The translations under genes and the position numbers were made by a program. The notes beneath the pieces were generated by a model, which was not told the origin of the DNA, did not search any database, and saw only the letters and a list, made by a program, of their open reading frames with translations. A DNA stretch of 45,708 bases from positions 1 through 45,708 of the forward strand of contig NZ_AJLL01000027.1 of NCBI RefSeq assembly GCF_000317225.1, in the 5' to 3' direction. Within the stretch, counting starts at the first letter, position 1. Each line of letters starts with the position of its first letter. Positions 8,131 through 17,218 of the stretch are shown one piece after another. The DNA comes from Fischerella thermalis PCC 7521 (GTDB lineage Bacteria; Cyanobacteriota; Cyanobacteriia; Cyanobacteriales; Nostocaceae).

Positions 8131-9606
8131 TTAACTTTGTGTTTGGGGTGAACCAGGAATAGTCACATCTATTGGTGTCACTTGTTTAGCTAATTGTGTC
8201 AATGGTGGGTTGATCGCTGTTTGATTTCCCACAACCAAAGTTACTAAAGAATCTGGTTTTAAATATTTCTGTGCTACTCTCTGCACATCAGCTGCTGTGG
8301 TTGCTGCTACTGCTTTTTGGTAGCGGAAGAGAAAATCAGAGGGATAGCCATAATATTCATATCGCATCAAGCGCGATAAAGTTTGGGCGGGGTCTTCAAA
8401 ATTGAAAACAAAGGAATTGAGAGTAGATTCTTTAGCAAAAGCTAATTCTTTGGGCGTGATTGGTTGAGTTTGGAGGCGTCGTATTTCTGTTTGCAAAGAC
8501 TTGACAAATTGTACAGTTGCATCAGATCGCGTTTGTCCACCAGCAATGAACATACCAGGATAATCATAGCGTGGACTCCAGTAACCGTATACAGAGTAAG
8601 CTAAACCCTGACGCGATCGCACTTCATTAAATAAGCGTCCACCAAAACCATTTAAAACGCCATTCAACACATCCAACGCTGGATAGTCGGGACTGTTAAA
8701 TTGTCCTCCCAAATGACCAATGAGAATGCTACTCTGAGTCAGCTGTGGTCGATTGACAAAAAATACCCCTCCTCCTTGGGCTGTGACCTGTGGTAACTCG
8801 GGTTTAGTAAAATTGGGATTGGGTTTCCAGTCACCAAACTTGTCTTGAATTAAGGATTTCATCTTTTTAGGATCAAAGTCACCCACAATCCCCAAAATCA
8901 TATTGTTGGGATAGAAATACTGTTGGTAAAATTTCACTAAATCCGGACGAGAAATTTTAGCCAACGTCTCATACTCTGTGGTACGGGCATAGGGACTGTC
9001 TTTACCGTAGACTAATTTCTTAAATTCTCGTCGGACAATTTCATTGGGATCATCATTGCGCCGGGAAATCTTACCCCGCTCTTGTGTCTTGGCTAAGGCT
9101 AGTTTATCTTCAGCAAAAACAGGTTCACGCAGGATCTCAGCAAACAACCCTAACACAGTTTCGACATCTTCACTCAGCGCTTCAAAGCTAGCATTACCAC
9201 TAGTTTCATTAATATCAGTCTCCACTGAAGCTGCCCGCTGTTCCAACATCTGGTTTAATTCATCTGGCGTATGGGAACGAGTTCCTCCAGTCCGCATTAC
9301 CGTCCCTACCATCTGAGCTAAGCCGACTTTATCTGATGGTTCAAAGCGATCGCCAGTACCAATCAACGCCGCACCATTCACCAACGGTAATTCGTGATTT
9401 TCCATCAGATAAACCACCATACCGTTATCCAACTTATACCGCTCATACTTCGGCAACTTAATTTCCGGTAATGGTGCAAACTCTAGCTCTGTATAGTGCT
9501 TTGCTGCTGTCGCCGCCCAAGAAAAATTAACAGTTAAAAGTACTGAGACAAAAGCAGCAATTACTGCACAAACCAACCCCTTAAATTTAAAACTTTGGAT
9601 TTTCAT
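8131..9606 (-). CDS. M16 family peptidase-like protein, non-catalytic partner
   Basis: The protein has the insulinase/processing-peptidase fold markers (YKLDNGMVVYLMENHELP, KVGLAQMVGTVMRTGGT, FYPNNMILGIVGDF, QGLAYSVYGYW). The zinc motif HxxEH is absent: the corresponding stretch reads QMVGTVMRTGGT. This is the pattern of the inactive subunit in two-gene M16B systems. ATG at 9606 is chosen because it begins a clear signal peptide (MKIQSFKFKGLVCAVIAAF to SWA); the longer frame to 9684 overlaps the upstream gene. Length is 491 residues. It is directly downstream of the active M16 gene, so a heterodimer in the periplasm or cell envelope is likely. Confidence 0.85.
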   Translation of the reverse strand: MKIQSFKFKGLVCAVIAAFVSVLLTVNFSWAATAAKHYTELEFAPLPEIKLPKYERYKLDNGMVVYLMENHELPLVNGAALIGTGDRFEPSDKVGLAQMVGTVMRTGGTRSHTPDELNQMLEQRAASVETDINETSGNASFEALSEDVETVLGLFAEILREPVFAEDKLALAKTQERGKISRRNDDPNEIVRREFKKLVYGKDSPYARTTEYETLAKISRPDLVKFYQQYFYPNNMILGIVGDFDPKKMKSLIQDKFGDWKPNPNFTKPELPQVTAQGGGVFFVNRPQLTQSSILIGHLGGQFNSPDYPALDVLNGVLNGFGGRLFNEVRSRQGLAYSVYGYWSPRYDYPGMFIAGGQTRSDATVQFVKSLQTEIRRLQTQPITPKELAFAKESTLNSFVFNFEDPAQTLSRLMRYEYYGYPSDFLFRYQKAVAATTAADVQRVAQKYLKPDSLVTLVVGNQTAINPPLTQLAKQVTPIDVTIPGSPQTQS

Positions 9607-9655
9607 CTGCTTTTTGCCTGTTCTTTTATACCTCTTCATACCTCTTGTTTTTTCC

Positions 9656-11203
9656 TCATCCCTGTTGTGACAACAATTTACCAATGGTGCGATTCTCGGA
9701 TGTAAAAGTTGCCTTTGCTACTCGCTGAACATCCGCAGCGCTCACAGCTTGCAATTGCTCCAACTGCTTAAATAAGTTTCGCCAAGAACCAGTTTTCACC
9801 TCATACTCCAACAACTGCTGCGCCATCCCCATGTTAGAATCAAGGGATCGCAACAATTCTGCCCTTGCTTTAGTTTTGACTCGATCTAATTCCATCGCTG
9901 ACACGGGTTCCGTCTTGAGTCTGTCAATTTCCTGGCGTAAAGCGATCGCGACTTCATCAACCGTATGACCCGGAGCCGTGAGAGCATAAAATAACATCAA
10001 ATTCGGATACTTGTTTCCGGGAAAACCACTAAAACCTTGGGCTGAAAGTGCTAATTGCTGTTTTTCCACCAAAGATTTATACAGACGTGATGTCCGTCCA
10101 TCACTCAGCAAACTAGCAATAATTTCATAAACAGCATCATCTGGATGGGTAAGTGCCGGACGATGATAACCTTCTAAGTACCAAGGTTGAGAATTTAACT
10201 TGACTGTTACTTCCCGCGTTTGTTTCTGTGGTGGTTCCACTGGCAGTTTTGCCACAGCTTTGGGTTTTGCTTTGTAGCGCCCAAAGTAGATTTGCGCTAG
10301 TCTTTTAACTTCCTTGGGGTTAACATCTCCCACAACAGCCATAGTTAAATTACTCGGCACATAGTACGCATCGAAAAACTTTTGTACATCTTCCCGTGTC
10401 AAGTTGCGTATATCTTCGTCATAACCAATAATTGGACGCCTGTAGGGGTGGACTTGGAAAGCTGTATCGATAAACTTTTCTAACATCATTCCAATCGGAG
10501 AATTGTCTACCCGCAGGCGTCGTTCTTCCAAAATCACATTTTTTTCTTTATAAAACTCCCGGAATACAGGCTCAAGAAAACGTTCTGATTCCAGCGACAT
10601 CCACAATTCCAACTTGTTAGCAGGAAAGCTGTAAAAATAACGGGTGGCTTCTGTGGAGGTATTAGCATTTAAATTTACACCTCCCGCCTGTTCCACAATT
10701 CGTCCCAGTTCATTTTGATTGACAAGTTTGGCTGCTTGTGCTTCTACTTGCTCAAATTGCGCTGTCAACTTAGCCACTTCCTCTTTCTTGCCAGCAGCTT
10801 GGGCAGCTTCAATTTGGGCAGCTAGTTGATCTAATTTGTCTAGCAGGGGCTTTTCTGCTTCGTAGTCTTTTGTACCAATCCTCGTCGTACCCTTAAAAGC
10901 TAAATGTTCTAAAAAGTGTGCTACACCAGTTTTTTTATCCGGCTCATCCACACCACCGACATCAGCATAGGTAAGAAAAGACACAACTGGTGCTTGGTGA
11001 CGTTCCAAGACAATAAACTTCATCCCATTGTCAAGGCGAAACTCTGTCAAATGCTTAATCACTCGATCCAGATAGGGTTGAATTGAGCTTTGGGCTGGTG
11101 GAGCTTGAGTTCTAGCGAAAGCAACTTCTGGTGATAATCCCCACCACAAAGTCAATGCTAAAAGCAAAATGGCAATCAGACGACTTGCTTTGTGTTTCAA
11201 CAT
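9656..11203 (-). CDS. M16 family zinc metallopeptidase, catalytic partner
   Basis: The zinc motif HFLEH (His96, Glu99, His100) is present, and LEERRL downstream supplies the likely third ligand. A charged, Ala-rich helical insertion (about residues 118-160, with LDKLDQLAAQIEAAQAAGK) separates these parts. The C-terminal half has the second, non-zinc M16 domain (PWYLEGYHRPALTHPD, LLSDGRTSRLYKSLV). ATG at 11203 starts a good signal peptide (LIAILLLALTLWWGLSP to AFA), giving 515 residues; the longer frame to 11338 adds 45 residues with no family resemblance. The substrate is unknown. It leads the operon with the inactive partner and is divergent from a TetR gene. Confidence 0.88.
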   Translation of the reverse strand: MLKHKASRLIAILLLALTLWWGLSPEVAFARTQAPPAQSSIQPYLDRVIKHLTEFRLDNGMKFIVLERHQAPVVSFLTYADVGGVDEPDKKTGVAHFLEHLAFKGTTRIGTKDYEAEKPLLDKLDQLAAQIEAAQAAGKKEEVAKLTAQFEQVEAQAAKLVNQNELGRIVEQAGGVNLNANTSTEATRYFYSFPANKLELWMSLESERFLEPVFREFYKEKNVILEERRLRVDNSPIGMMLEKFIDTAFQVHPYRRPIIGYDEDIRNLTREDVQKFFDAYYVPSNLTMAVVGDVNPKEVKRLAQIYFGRYKAKPKAVAKLPVEPPQKQTREVTVKLNSQPWYLEGYHRPALTHPDDAVYEIIASLLSDGRTSRLYKSLVEKQQLALSAQGFSGFPGNKYPNLMLFYALTAPGHTVDEVAIALRQEIDRLKTEPVSAMELDRVKTKARAELLRSLDSNMGMAQQLLEYEVKTGSWRNLFKQLEQLQAVSAADVQRVAKATFTSENRTIGKLLSQQG

Positions 11204-11380
11204 TGGCAATCCAAAATTGGCATGATTCATAAGCAAAATTAGAAGTAAAGTTTTGTTACTGAAAACCCGGGGTACTTGCGAGTAGAGCGTTAATCTTGTA
11301 TTAAGCTTTCTGTTTTTTTTGTACTTGTCGTAAGACAATAATGCTACGAGTCCTGTTCCGGATATTTCACTATAACTGTT

Positions 11381-11995
11381 ATGCGCGTTTTTAATTCTCC
11401 TCCGCCATCAGAGGCACAAACCCGTGGCCGTATTTTACAGGCAGCACGGCGCTTGTTTGCCTCCCAGGGATTTGATGGCACCACCACCCGCGACCTAGCA
11501 CAAGCTGCTGGAGTCGCGGAAGGGACGCTATTTCGTCATTTTCCAAATAAAAAGGCCATTTTGGTAGAGGTAGCGACTGCTGGCTGGGTGGAGATTCTCA
11601 CCGATTTGCTGACAGAATTAAGTGAAATGGGCAGTTATAAAGCTGTAGCACAGGTAATGCGCCGCCGGATGTGGAACATGCAAAAAAGTGCCGACTTGAT
11701 GCGGGTGTGTTTTATGGAGGCACAATTTCACCCAGATTTACGCGATCGCATCCAGTCAGAAGTGATTGACAAAATGACTGATGTTGCCGAAGCGTTTTTC
11801 CAAACGGCCATGGATAAAGGCATTTATCGCCAAATGGATGCCAAATTAGTAGCAAAAGTCTTCTTGGGAATGTTTGCGATCGCAGGTTTTTCTCACAATA
11901 CCCTGATGGAACCTGATGCTTCCCCTCAACAAATGCAGCAAATGGCAGAAGGACTTGCTGATATTTTCCTCAATGGTGTGTTAGCTAAAGATTAG
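11381..11995 (+). CDS. TetR/AcrR family transcriptional regulator
   Basis: Residues 12-62 form the TetR helix-turn-helix: RGRILQAARRLFASQGFDGT, then TTRDLAQAAGVAEGTLFRHF and NKKAILVEV. The remaining ~140 residues are the helical ligand-binding and dimer domain and are not diagnostic of a ligand. Length (204 residues) is normal. It is divergent from the M16 operon across ~178 bases, so control of itself and of that operon is a reasonable inference. The stop overlaps the stop of the convergent DUF4332 gene. Confidence 0.88.
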   Translation: MRVFNSPPPSEAQTRGRILQAARRLFASQGFDGTTTRDLAQAAGVAEGTLFRHFPNKKAILVEVATAGWVEILTDLLTELSEMGSYKAVAQVMRRRMWNMQKSADLMRVCFMEAQFHPDLRDRIQSEVIDKMTDVAEAFFQTAMDKGIYRQMDAKLVAKVFLGMFAIAGFSHNTLMEPDASPQQMQQMAEGLADIFLNGVLAKD

Positions 11996-12429
11996 GTGAT
12001 CGCTTGAGCTTGTTGAATCCACTGCTGTACTTGTTCAACAGCAGGACATAAATCTCGCCTTTGCATCGTCGCCACTTGCAAGCGCAAAATTTGTTTGTGT
12101 AATCTGTGAGTGGGAATTGTCGCCAGCAAGGCTACAGAACCGACACCAGCATGAAGTAACAGTCCACAATACTGAGTACCAACGCTAGGAATTCGGGCTA
12201 AATCGGCTAGTGCTACCCATTTATTGACATACTGAAGATGAATTTGCAGTTTATTGGCGAGTTTCACTTTAGCCTGAAGAGTTTGGCTTTGTGCAATTAG
12301 TGCTTTTGTAGTGGCAATACCACAATTTTGCAGTTGAGATACTTCTTGCTGAGATAATCCTGGTAGTTGTTCAATCGGCCAGTCACAGGATTGTACAAGA
12401 TTAACTGGCGCTTTAGGTTTAGGAGACAT
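11992..12429 (-). CDS. DUF4332 domain protein
   Basis: The 145-residue protein contains a helix-hairpin-helix-like pair: LPGLSQQEVSQLQNCGIATT near residue 23 and LARIPSVGTQYCGLLLHAGV near residue 78. Both resemble the HhH repeats in DUF4332 proteins. Such motifs often bind DNA non-specifically, but no function is established for this group. It stands alone on the minus strand and ends inside the stop region of the TetR gene. Confidence 0.72.
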   Translation of the reverse strand: MSPKPKAPVNLVQSCDWPIEQLPGLSQQEVSQLQNCGIATTKALIAQSQTLQAKVKLANKLQIHLQYVNKWVALADLARIPSVGTQYCGLLLHAGVGSVALLATIPTHRLHKQILRLQVATMQRRDLCPAVEQVQQWIQQAQAIT

Positions 12430-12728
12430 TTCTATAATTTAACAATGAGCTCGTACTTACTAAATTAACGTTGATCACAAAAATCGGTTCATCCATAGAG
12501 AACATCGTAATGTTTGTGACCAACGTCTTAATTTTCTTTGTGAATCAAACCACACTTGCCACAAACATGAAAGCGATCGCAAATAACAATTCAATTTAAG
12601 TACGTACCGACGCAAAAATATTTATCCATTTTCCCAGAAAGCAAAGCCCGACACACATGAGTACAGTGTTTCGCCAGTAATGAAAACTGATAACTGCTCG
12701 TACTGATATCCGATACTTTAACTCCTTT
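12430..12728. other. Intergenic region with zinc-ribbon-like coding remnant
   Basis: The minus strand from about 12578 to 12490 reads, in one frame with a stop in the middle, FHVCGKCGLIHKEN then DVGHKHYDVLYG. This looks like a fragment of a zinc-finger protein, perhaps from a transposase. The segment is flanked by imperfect inverted words, CGTACTTACTAAATT (about 12450) and AATTTAAGTACG (about 12592). No intact gene is present. Confidence 0.3.
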
Positions 12729-13316
12729 CTAAACTGAAAACATCGTAGCCTTCAGGAAGTCTGTGTGTGAAATACAAGCACCTGCTTGTAAGTATTCCAT
12801 AGCCTTGAGGGCAGAACAGTGAGCCTCCCAATCAGAGCCAGCACAACAATCTGCAATCACATGAAAATAATAGTCCCGCTGGTGGGCATCTACGGCTGTA
12901 TAGTGAACGCAAACATTAGTCATTGTCCCCATAAAAACCAAAGTATCAACTTTTAACCCTCGCAAGAGAATCTCCAAATCCGTGCTAAAAAAGCAACTAT
13001 AGCGGCGTTTAACAATTACAAATTCTCCTTCTATGGGAGCGAGTTCCTTATAAATTTCAGTACCAGGCCATGTTTCCAAACAATGAATTTGCTCTGCACC
13101 ATCTAACTCTCGACCAAAATCTACCATTTGTTTACGATGAACTTCCTGAGTATGGATGATGGGCAGTTTGGCTTGTCGAGCAGCAACAAGAACTTGCTTC
13201 GCCTTAGGTAATACTTCTGCTGCTCCCACTATTGCTAAAGAACCACCTGTAAAGACATAGGTTTGAAAGTCAATACTGATTAAAGCAGTTCTTTTCAGAT
13301 CCAAATTGAACTTCAT
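12729..13316 (-). CDS. Isochorismatase-like cysteine hydrolase
   Basis: The catalytic triad of the family is visible: Asp16 in ISIDFQ, Lys103 in VIVKRRYS and Cys136 in MTNVCVHYT. Family members hydrolyse isochorismate, nicotinamide, N-carbamoyl amides, ureidoacrylate or biuret; the motifs do not tell which. Length (195 residues) is normal. It follows the ABC permease gene by 58 bases on the same strand, so it may act on the imported substrate. An amide or carbamoyl compound is a plausible guess from that context only. Confidence 0.82.
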   Translation of the reverse strand: MKFNLDLKRTALISIDFQTYVFTGGSLAIVGAAEVLPKAKQVLVAARQAKLPIIHTQEVHRKQMVDFGRELDGAEQIHCLETWPGTEIYKELAPIEGEFVIVKRRYSCFFSTDLEILLRGLKVDTLVFMGTMTNVCVHYTAVDAHQRDYYFHVIADCCAGSDWEAHCSALKAMEYLQAGACISHTDFLKATMFSV

Positions 13317-13374
13317 AAATATCCGTAGTAAACTTCCACTTTCCTTTCCCCTAGCTTGAACAGCAAAAATTTAA

Positions 13375-14241
13375 TTAGTCTACAGCCCATTTACAGCTTA
13401 TACGCAGTAACAATTGAAACAATAAATCAAACACCAAACCAATCAAGCCAATAACAATCAAACTTGCAAAAATTTCATCAGTCTTGAGAAATCTTTGAGC
13501 AACGCTAATCCGGCGACCTAACCCTTCTGTCGCGGCCACTAATTCAGAAACAATCACCAAGTTCCAAGCCCCCGCCATATTTACCCGACAAGCATTAATC
13601 ACGGTAGGGAGAATAAATGGAAAGATGACTTGCAGTAAAATCTGTCTTTTGTTTGCACCCAAAGTGTAAGTAGTATCCAATAACTCCTTGGGTACAAACT
13701 TCACCGCATCCATAACCATCAGGATATTGAAGAACACATTACCAATAAAAATCAGCATAATTTTTGACGTTTCTTCCACACCAAAATACAAGATTAGTAA
13801 GGGAATAAACGCTGGAGCTGGCATGTAGCGCACAATACCAATTATCGGTTCAAGAAGTGCTCGAATACTAGCAAAAGCCCCCATCAACAACCCTAATGGC
13901 ACGGAAACAACGGCCACCAGTAAAAATCCAACCGATACTCGAAATAAACTAAAGGTGGTATCCGTTTGCAAATCCCCAGTTGCTAAAAGTCTTTGAAATG
14001 CACCCAAAACTTGACCTAAAGAAGGTAGAAAGAGCGGTGAAATCAAACCAGTGCTAGTTATTGCCCACCAAAGTAAAAAAGGAATAGCAATGGACAAAAA
14101 CATTAAAGTCCATGCCAGATTTTGTGGTATATCCTCAGCCACCTGCCAAAAACTAAATTCTGGCAACATTTTTTGAAGATGTCCAAAATAGATTTCTTTT
14201 AAACCTTTGCTATTTTGGCTATGATTTTTTTTGTGCAGCAT
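13375..14241 (-). CDS. ABC transporter permease, nitrate/sulfonate/taurine (NitT/TauT) type
   Basis: The 288-residue protein has about six hydrophobic helices and the family stretch LLMGAFASIRALLEPIIGIVRYMPAPAF. The ATPase-contact loop DTTYTLGANKRQILLQVIFP (the EAA loop) is followed by LPTVINACRVNMAGAWN. This matches SsuC/TauC/NrtB-type inner-membrane permeases. ATG at 14241 overlaps the end of the binding-protein gene by 23 bases; an in-frame TTG at 14265 and an ATG at 14169 are alternatives. No ATPase gene is present in the window, so a distant or shared ATPase must serve it. Confidence 0.87.
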   Translation of the reverse strand: MLHKKNHSQNSKGLKEIYFGHLQKMLPEFSFWQVAEDIPQNLAWTLMFLSIAIPFLLWWAITSTGLISPLFLPSLGQVLGAFQRLLATGDLQTDTTFSLFRVSVGFLLVAVVSVPLGLLMGAFASIRALLEPIIGIVRYMPAPAFIPLLILYFGVEETSKIMLIFIGNVFFNILMVMDAVKFVPKELLDTTYTLGANKRQILLQVIFPFILPTVINACRVNMAGAWNLVIVSELVAATEGLGRRISVAQRFLKTDEIFASLIVIGLIGLVFDLLFQLLLRISCKWAVD

Positions 14242-15253
14242 AGGCCTTGACAAAGCGATCGTCAAATAATTTGCTCAGATCAGGCGCCTGTTTAGCTAGA
14301 CCTGTTTGAATAAGAAAATTGCTAATTTCTCCAGCAGCATACTGTAATGATGTCATGTCTTGACCTGGGCGAAATGCTTTCAAATTCTCGGACAGTCCTA
14401 ACAGTGTCACACCTGATGAGAAATTTTTATATTCTGAGACTGAAACTCCGGCACGTTCCGCCATAATTTCATAAGACTTTTGGGGATTAGCTCTGATAAA
14501 ATCTAGGGTTGCAAACCAACTATTTACCAAAGCTTGAACATCTTGAGGACGCTCGTTCAGTGTTTTGCGACTAACCACTAAATGATCGGAAATTGCACCA
14601 GGGAAGTCTTTAGAACTGAATAATTCTTTACTCCCAGGACGGGATAAAGCCTTTGTGGTAAAGGGTGCAAATACTCCGACAGCATCAACTTGTCCTGCTA
14701 CAAAAGCTGCTGCTGCTGCACCCGTTTCTAGCGGTCGAAATTCAATATCTGCCTGAGTTAAACCTGCCTTTGCTAATCCTAAAAGTATGAGAAAGTGGTC
14801 AACGGTTCCTTCTTCAGCAGCAACTTTTTTACCTTTAAGATCAGCGATACTATTAATGCCTTCGCGGACAATTACTTTGTCGCTACCAGTTGAGTTATCA
14901 ATGGTTAGAACAACAATTTGATCTGAGCCAGCTGCGACGGAACTGATCACATCGTTTAACGTTTGACCGTTTGCATCTAGTTGACCTGCTCTCAAAGCAT
15001 TAATTGAGTCCAAATAAGCATCAAACCACTTCAAATCTACATTGACTTTATTCGCTTCAAACAGCTTTTCTTTTTTAGCTACTTCCCACGGAAAGAACCC
15101 AGCCCAAATATTTAAACCTAATTTTATGGGAGTAGTTACTACAGGCGTTGCAGTGTTCGTAGTCGGTGTGGTGGTTTGTCGAGTGCAACTAACTGTTACA
15201 ATCAAACTGATTAAAAATATGACAAATAAAGCTAGTAAAGCACGTGGTTTCAT
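14219..15253 (-). CDS. ABC transporter substrate-binding lipoprotein, NMT1/SsuA-like
   Basis: The start at 15253 gives a lipoprotein-like signal (MKPRALLALFVIFLISLIV, then TVSC) with a Thr/Pro-rich linker. The mature protein has the NMT1/SsuA/TauA pattern: KLGLNIWAGFFPWEVAKKE, LDANGQTLNDVISSVAAGSD, SIADLKGKKVAAEEGTVDHF, and VFAPFTTKA. The family binds nitrate, aliphatic sulfonates, taurine, bicarbonate or thiamine precursors. The ligand cannot be read from the sequence. It is the first gene of an apparent operon with the permease and the cysteine hydrolase. Confidence 0.85.
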   Translation of the reverse strand: MKPRALLALFVIFLISLIVTVSCTRQTTTPTTNTATPVVTTPIKLGLNIWAGFFPWEVAKKEKLFEANKVNVDLKWFDAYLDSINALRAGQLDANGQTLNDVISSVAAGSDQIVVLTIDNSTGSDKVIVREGINSIADLKGKKVAAEEGTVDHFLILLGLAKAGLTQADIEFRPLETGAAAAAFVAGQVDAVGVFAPFTTKALSRPGSKELFSSKDFPGAISDHLVVSRKTLNERPQDVQALVNSWFATLDFIRANPQKSYEIMAERAGVSVSEYKNFSSGVTLLGLSENLKAFRPGQDMTSLQYAAGEISNFLIQTGLAKQAPDLSKLFDDRFVKAYAAQKKS

Positions 15254-15515
15254 ATAATTTAGTGGAAACACCCACAATTATCACTTAATTAATAGCTTAT
15301 GAGAATATTGGCGTGAAAAAGACAAAAAATCATTGATTATTTACTAGTGGTTCACCAAAACAAGTTTGAGGGGTAAAATAATGAACCGCGGAGGCACGTA
15401 AACACTTTCATCGGTTTCGGTGAGTAGTGTCTTAAGTAAAGGTAGATGCAAACCGTGCCCAAGAAAAGCACAATTATAAATTGTTTTACCTAGCTTGTGT
15501 TGATATAACGGTGTA

Positions 15516-17072
15516 CTAATTACCAACACGAACTAAGCGAATTTCCGTACGTTGATTACGGCGATCTTCACCGGATAATCCTGGTAAGGCTTCTTTTGAA
15601 CCTTTGCCTTCAGCAAAGATATTATGGTTCAAGCCACGCTGACGTAAATATTGGACTACTTCCTCTGCCCTTTGTTGACTTAGCTTTTGATTAGCTTCAG
15701 GATCGCCAGTCGCAGAAGTATGACCAATGACTCGTAGTGCAACTGTTTGTTCGTTGAAATCTCCAATTTCCTGAGCTAGTTTATCTAGGGTCAGACGAGC
15801 TTCATTGGTCAGTAGTGCGGAATCTGTCTTGAATTTGACCTCTCCTCGCAATCGCAAGTTACCAATATTAGGGGCAGTTCCAATTTGGTTCTGGTTTAAA
15901 TTGGGAATCGAAGCCATCTCCTGACCTTCAAGCTTCTTCGCTAAGTCTGGATTGTCAGAACGGACTTCATCAATCAGATTTTTTGTATTTTGTGCAGCCT
16001 TGGCAATTAATTCAGACTTGTATAAACTCTCTGAACTCAAGGGAAGTTCTTTCCGTTTTCCTGCTAATGTTAGCACTGCCGCAGTTGAGCGGATTTTTTT
16101 ATTAAGTGTGCCGTCTGTGAGCCATTTTTGGGCTTCTAAAGAGGTGAAAAAATCGATACCTCTAATGGCAATTACTGCTTCTCTAGGAGATAGATTGCTC
16201 ACAGCAGCTATTTCTGTTTGCAAGCGTGAAGCATCACGTATATTGGCATCCATCTCCCGATAGTAAGCCGATAAAAATTGTTCGATAACCCCAGGCTGAG
16301 ATTGCACAAGGCGATCGCTGGCAACGATCACATCAATAATTGTGCCTGGGGCATCCTTGCTAGATAAAACTACTGTATACCCTTGTTGCCGAGCCTGACT
16401 CACATAAGGTTCCCAAACAATGGCGATCGCAACATTTTCATTCGGGTCTTGCAACAATTTCCAAGCTTCACCAGCATCCGCTACTTTCTTAAGTTGGAAA
16501 TCTGATAACTTGAATGCTTCAAATTTACTACTCAGAACCATTGCTAGATACTCACTCGGAGTATCACCTGCAAAAGCAATACTCAACTGCTGTCCTTTGG
16601 TATTTGCTTGTTGGATCAGTTGAGGTAGATCTATTAAAGATTTTAGATTGGGATATTTTTTCGTATTCAGGACTACCGCATCAGCCCCAACAGTTGTATC
16701 AATCAAGCCAACTATTTTCCCCTTAGTTGGATTGACAAGAAACTGGTCGAGTGTTGTCAGTATAATATCAACTTTTCCCTGATTCAGGCGCTCTGCCAAT
16801 TTACTAAAACTTAATTCCTGTTGATAACGTACATCTTCTAATCCAACTTCTTTAAGAGTTTTCTGGAAAGCCTGACCACGGAAAGTACTGTAGCCACTGA
16901 AATCATTACCCGAAACTATTAATTTCTTAATCGTTTCTTTTGTCGAGTAGTTTTTCGTGGTTGTGATCGAAGGCAAATACTGATCAAACAACCAAGTGCT
17001 AATAAAAACAAGGGATGATAATCCCACTGCCATACTCAGCACGATTACAAATAAATTTTCTTTTTGTTTCAT
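15516..17072 (-). CDS. Membrane-anchored substrate-binding protein fused to an OmpA peptidoglycan-binding domain
   Basis: A hydrophobic anchor at residues 7-29 precedes a ~320-residue periplasmic-binding domain of the NMT1/ABC type (KVDIILTTLDQFLVNPTKGK, IAFAGDTPSEYLAMVLSSKF, VAIAIVWEPYVSQARQQGY). The last ~120 residues form an OmpA-like domain: FKTDSALLTNEARLTLDKLA, LRVIGHTSATGDPEANQKLS, QQRAEEVV and DRRNQRTEIRLV, which carry the usual meso-diaminopimelate-binding residues. Start has GAGGG just upstream. I infer a solute-binding protein tethered to both membrane and cell wall. It precedes the ATPase-less ABC genes on the same strand across a 262-base gap, and could deliver substrate to them or act as a receptor. 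Confidence 0.83.
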   Translation of the reverse strand: MKQKENLFVIVLSMAVGLSSLVFISTWLFDQYLPSITTTKNYSTKETIKKLIVSGNDFSGYSTFRGQAFQKTLKEVGLEDVRYQQELSFSKLAERLNQGKVDIILTTLDQFLVNPTKGKIVGLIDTTVGADAVVLNTKKYPNLKSLIDLPQLIQQANTKGQQLSIAFAGDTPSEYLAMVLSSKFEAFKLSDFQLKKVADAGEAWKLLQDPNENVAIAIVWEPYVSQARQQGYTVVLSSKDAPGTIIDVIVASDRLVQSQPGVIEQFLSAYYREMDANIRDASRLQTEIAAVSNLSPREAVIAIRGIDFFTSLEAQKWLTDGTLNKKIRSTAAVLTLAGKRKELPLSSESLYKSELIAKAAQNTKNLIDEVRSDNPDLAKKLEGQEMASIPNLNQNQIGTAPNIGNLRLRGEVKFKTDSALLTNEARLTLDKLAQEIGDFNEQTVALRVIGHTSATGDPEANQKLSQQRAEEVVQYLRQRGLNHNIFAEGKGSKEALPGLSGEDRRNQRTEIRLVRVGN

Positions 17073-17218
17073 ACAACCCTCGCATTATACAAGTGATTTT
17101 ATGAGGATTTAACTCGGGTTATAAAATCCTTTGTTTTAGAGTGTATTTTCGCTAAAAATTGATTTTACAATCACCACTCATCACATAAATAATGAAACTG
17201 ATAACTGAGAACTGTGCC

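Noticed and set aside
15344-15529. 61-codon minus-strand frame after the OmpA fusion gene
   Set aside because: It overlaps the end of that gene, has no ribosome binding site and shows no domain pattern.
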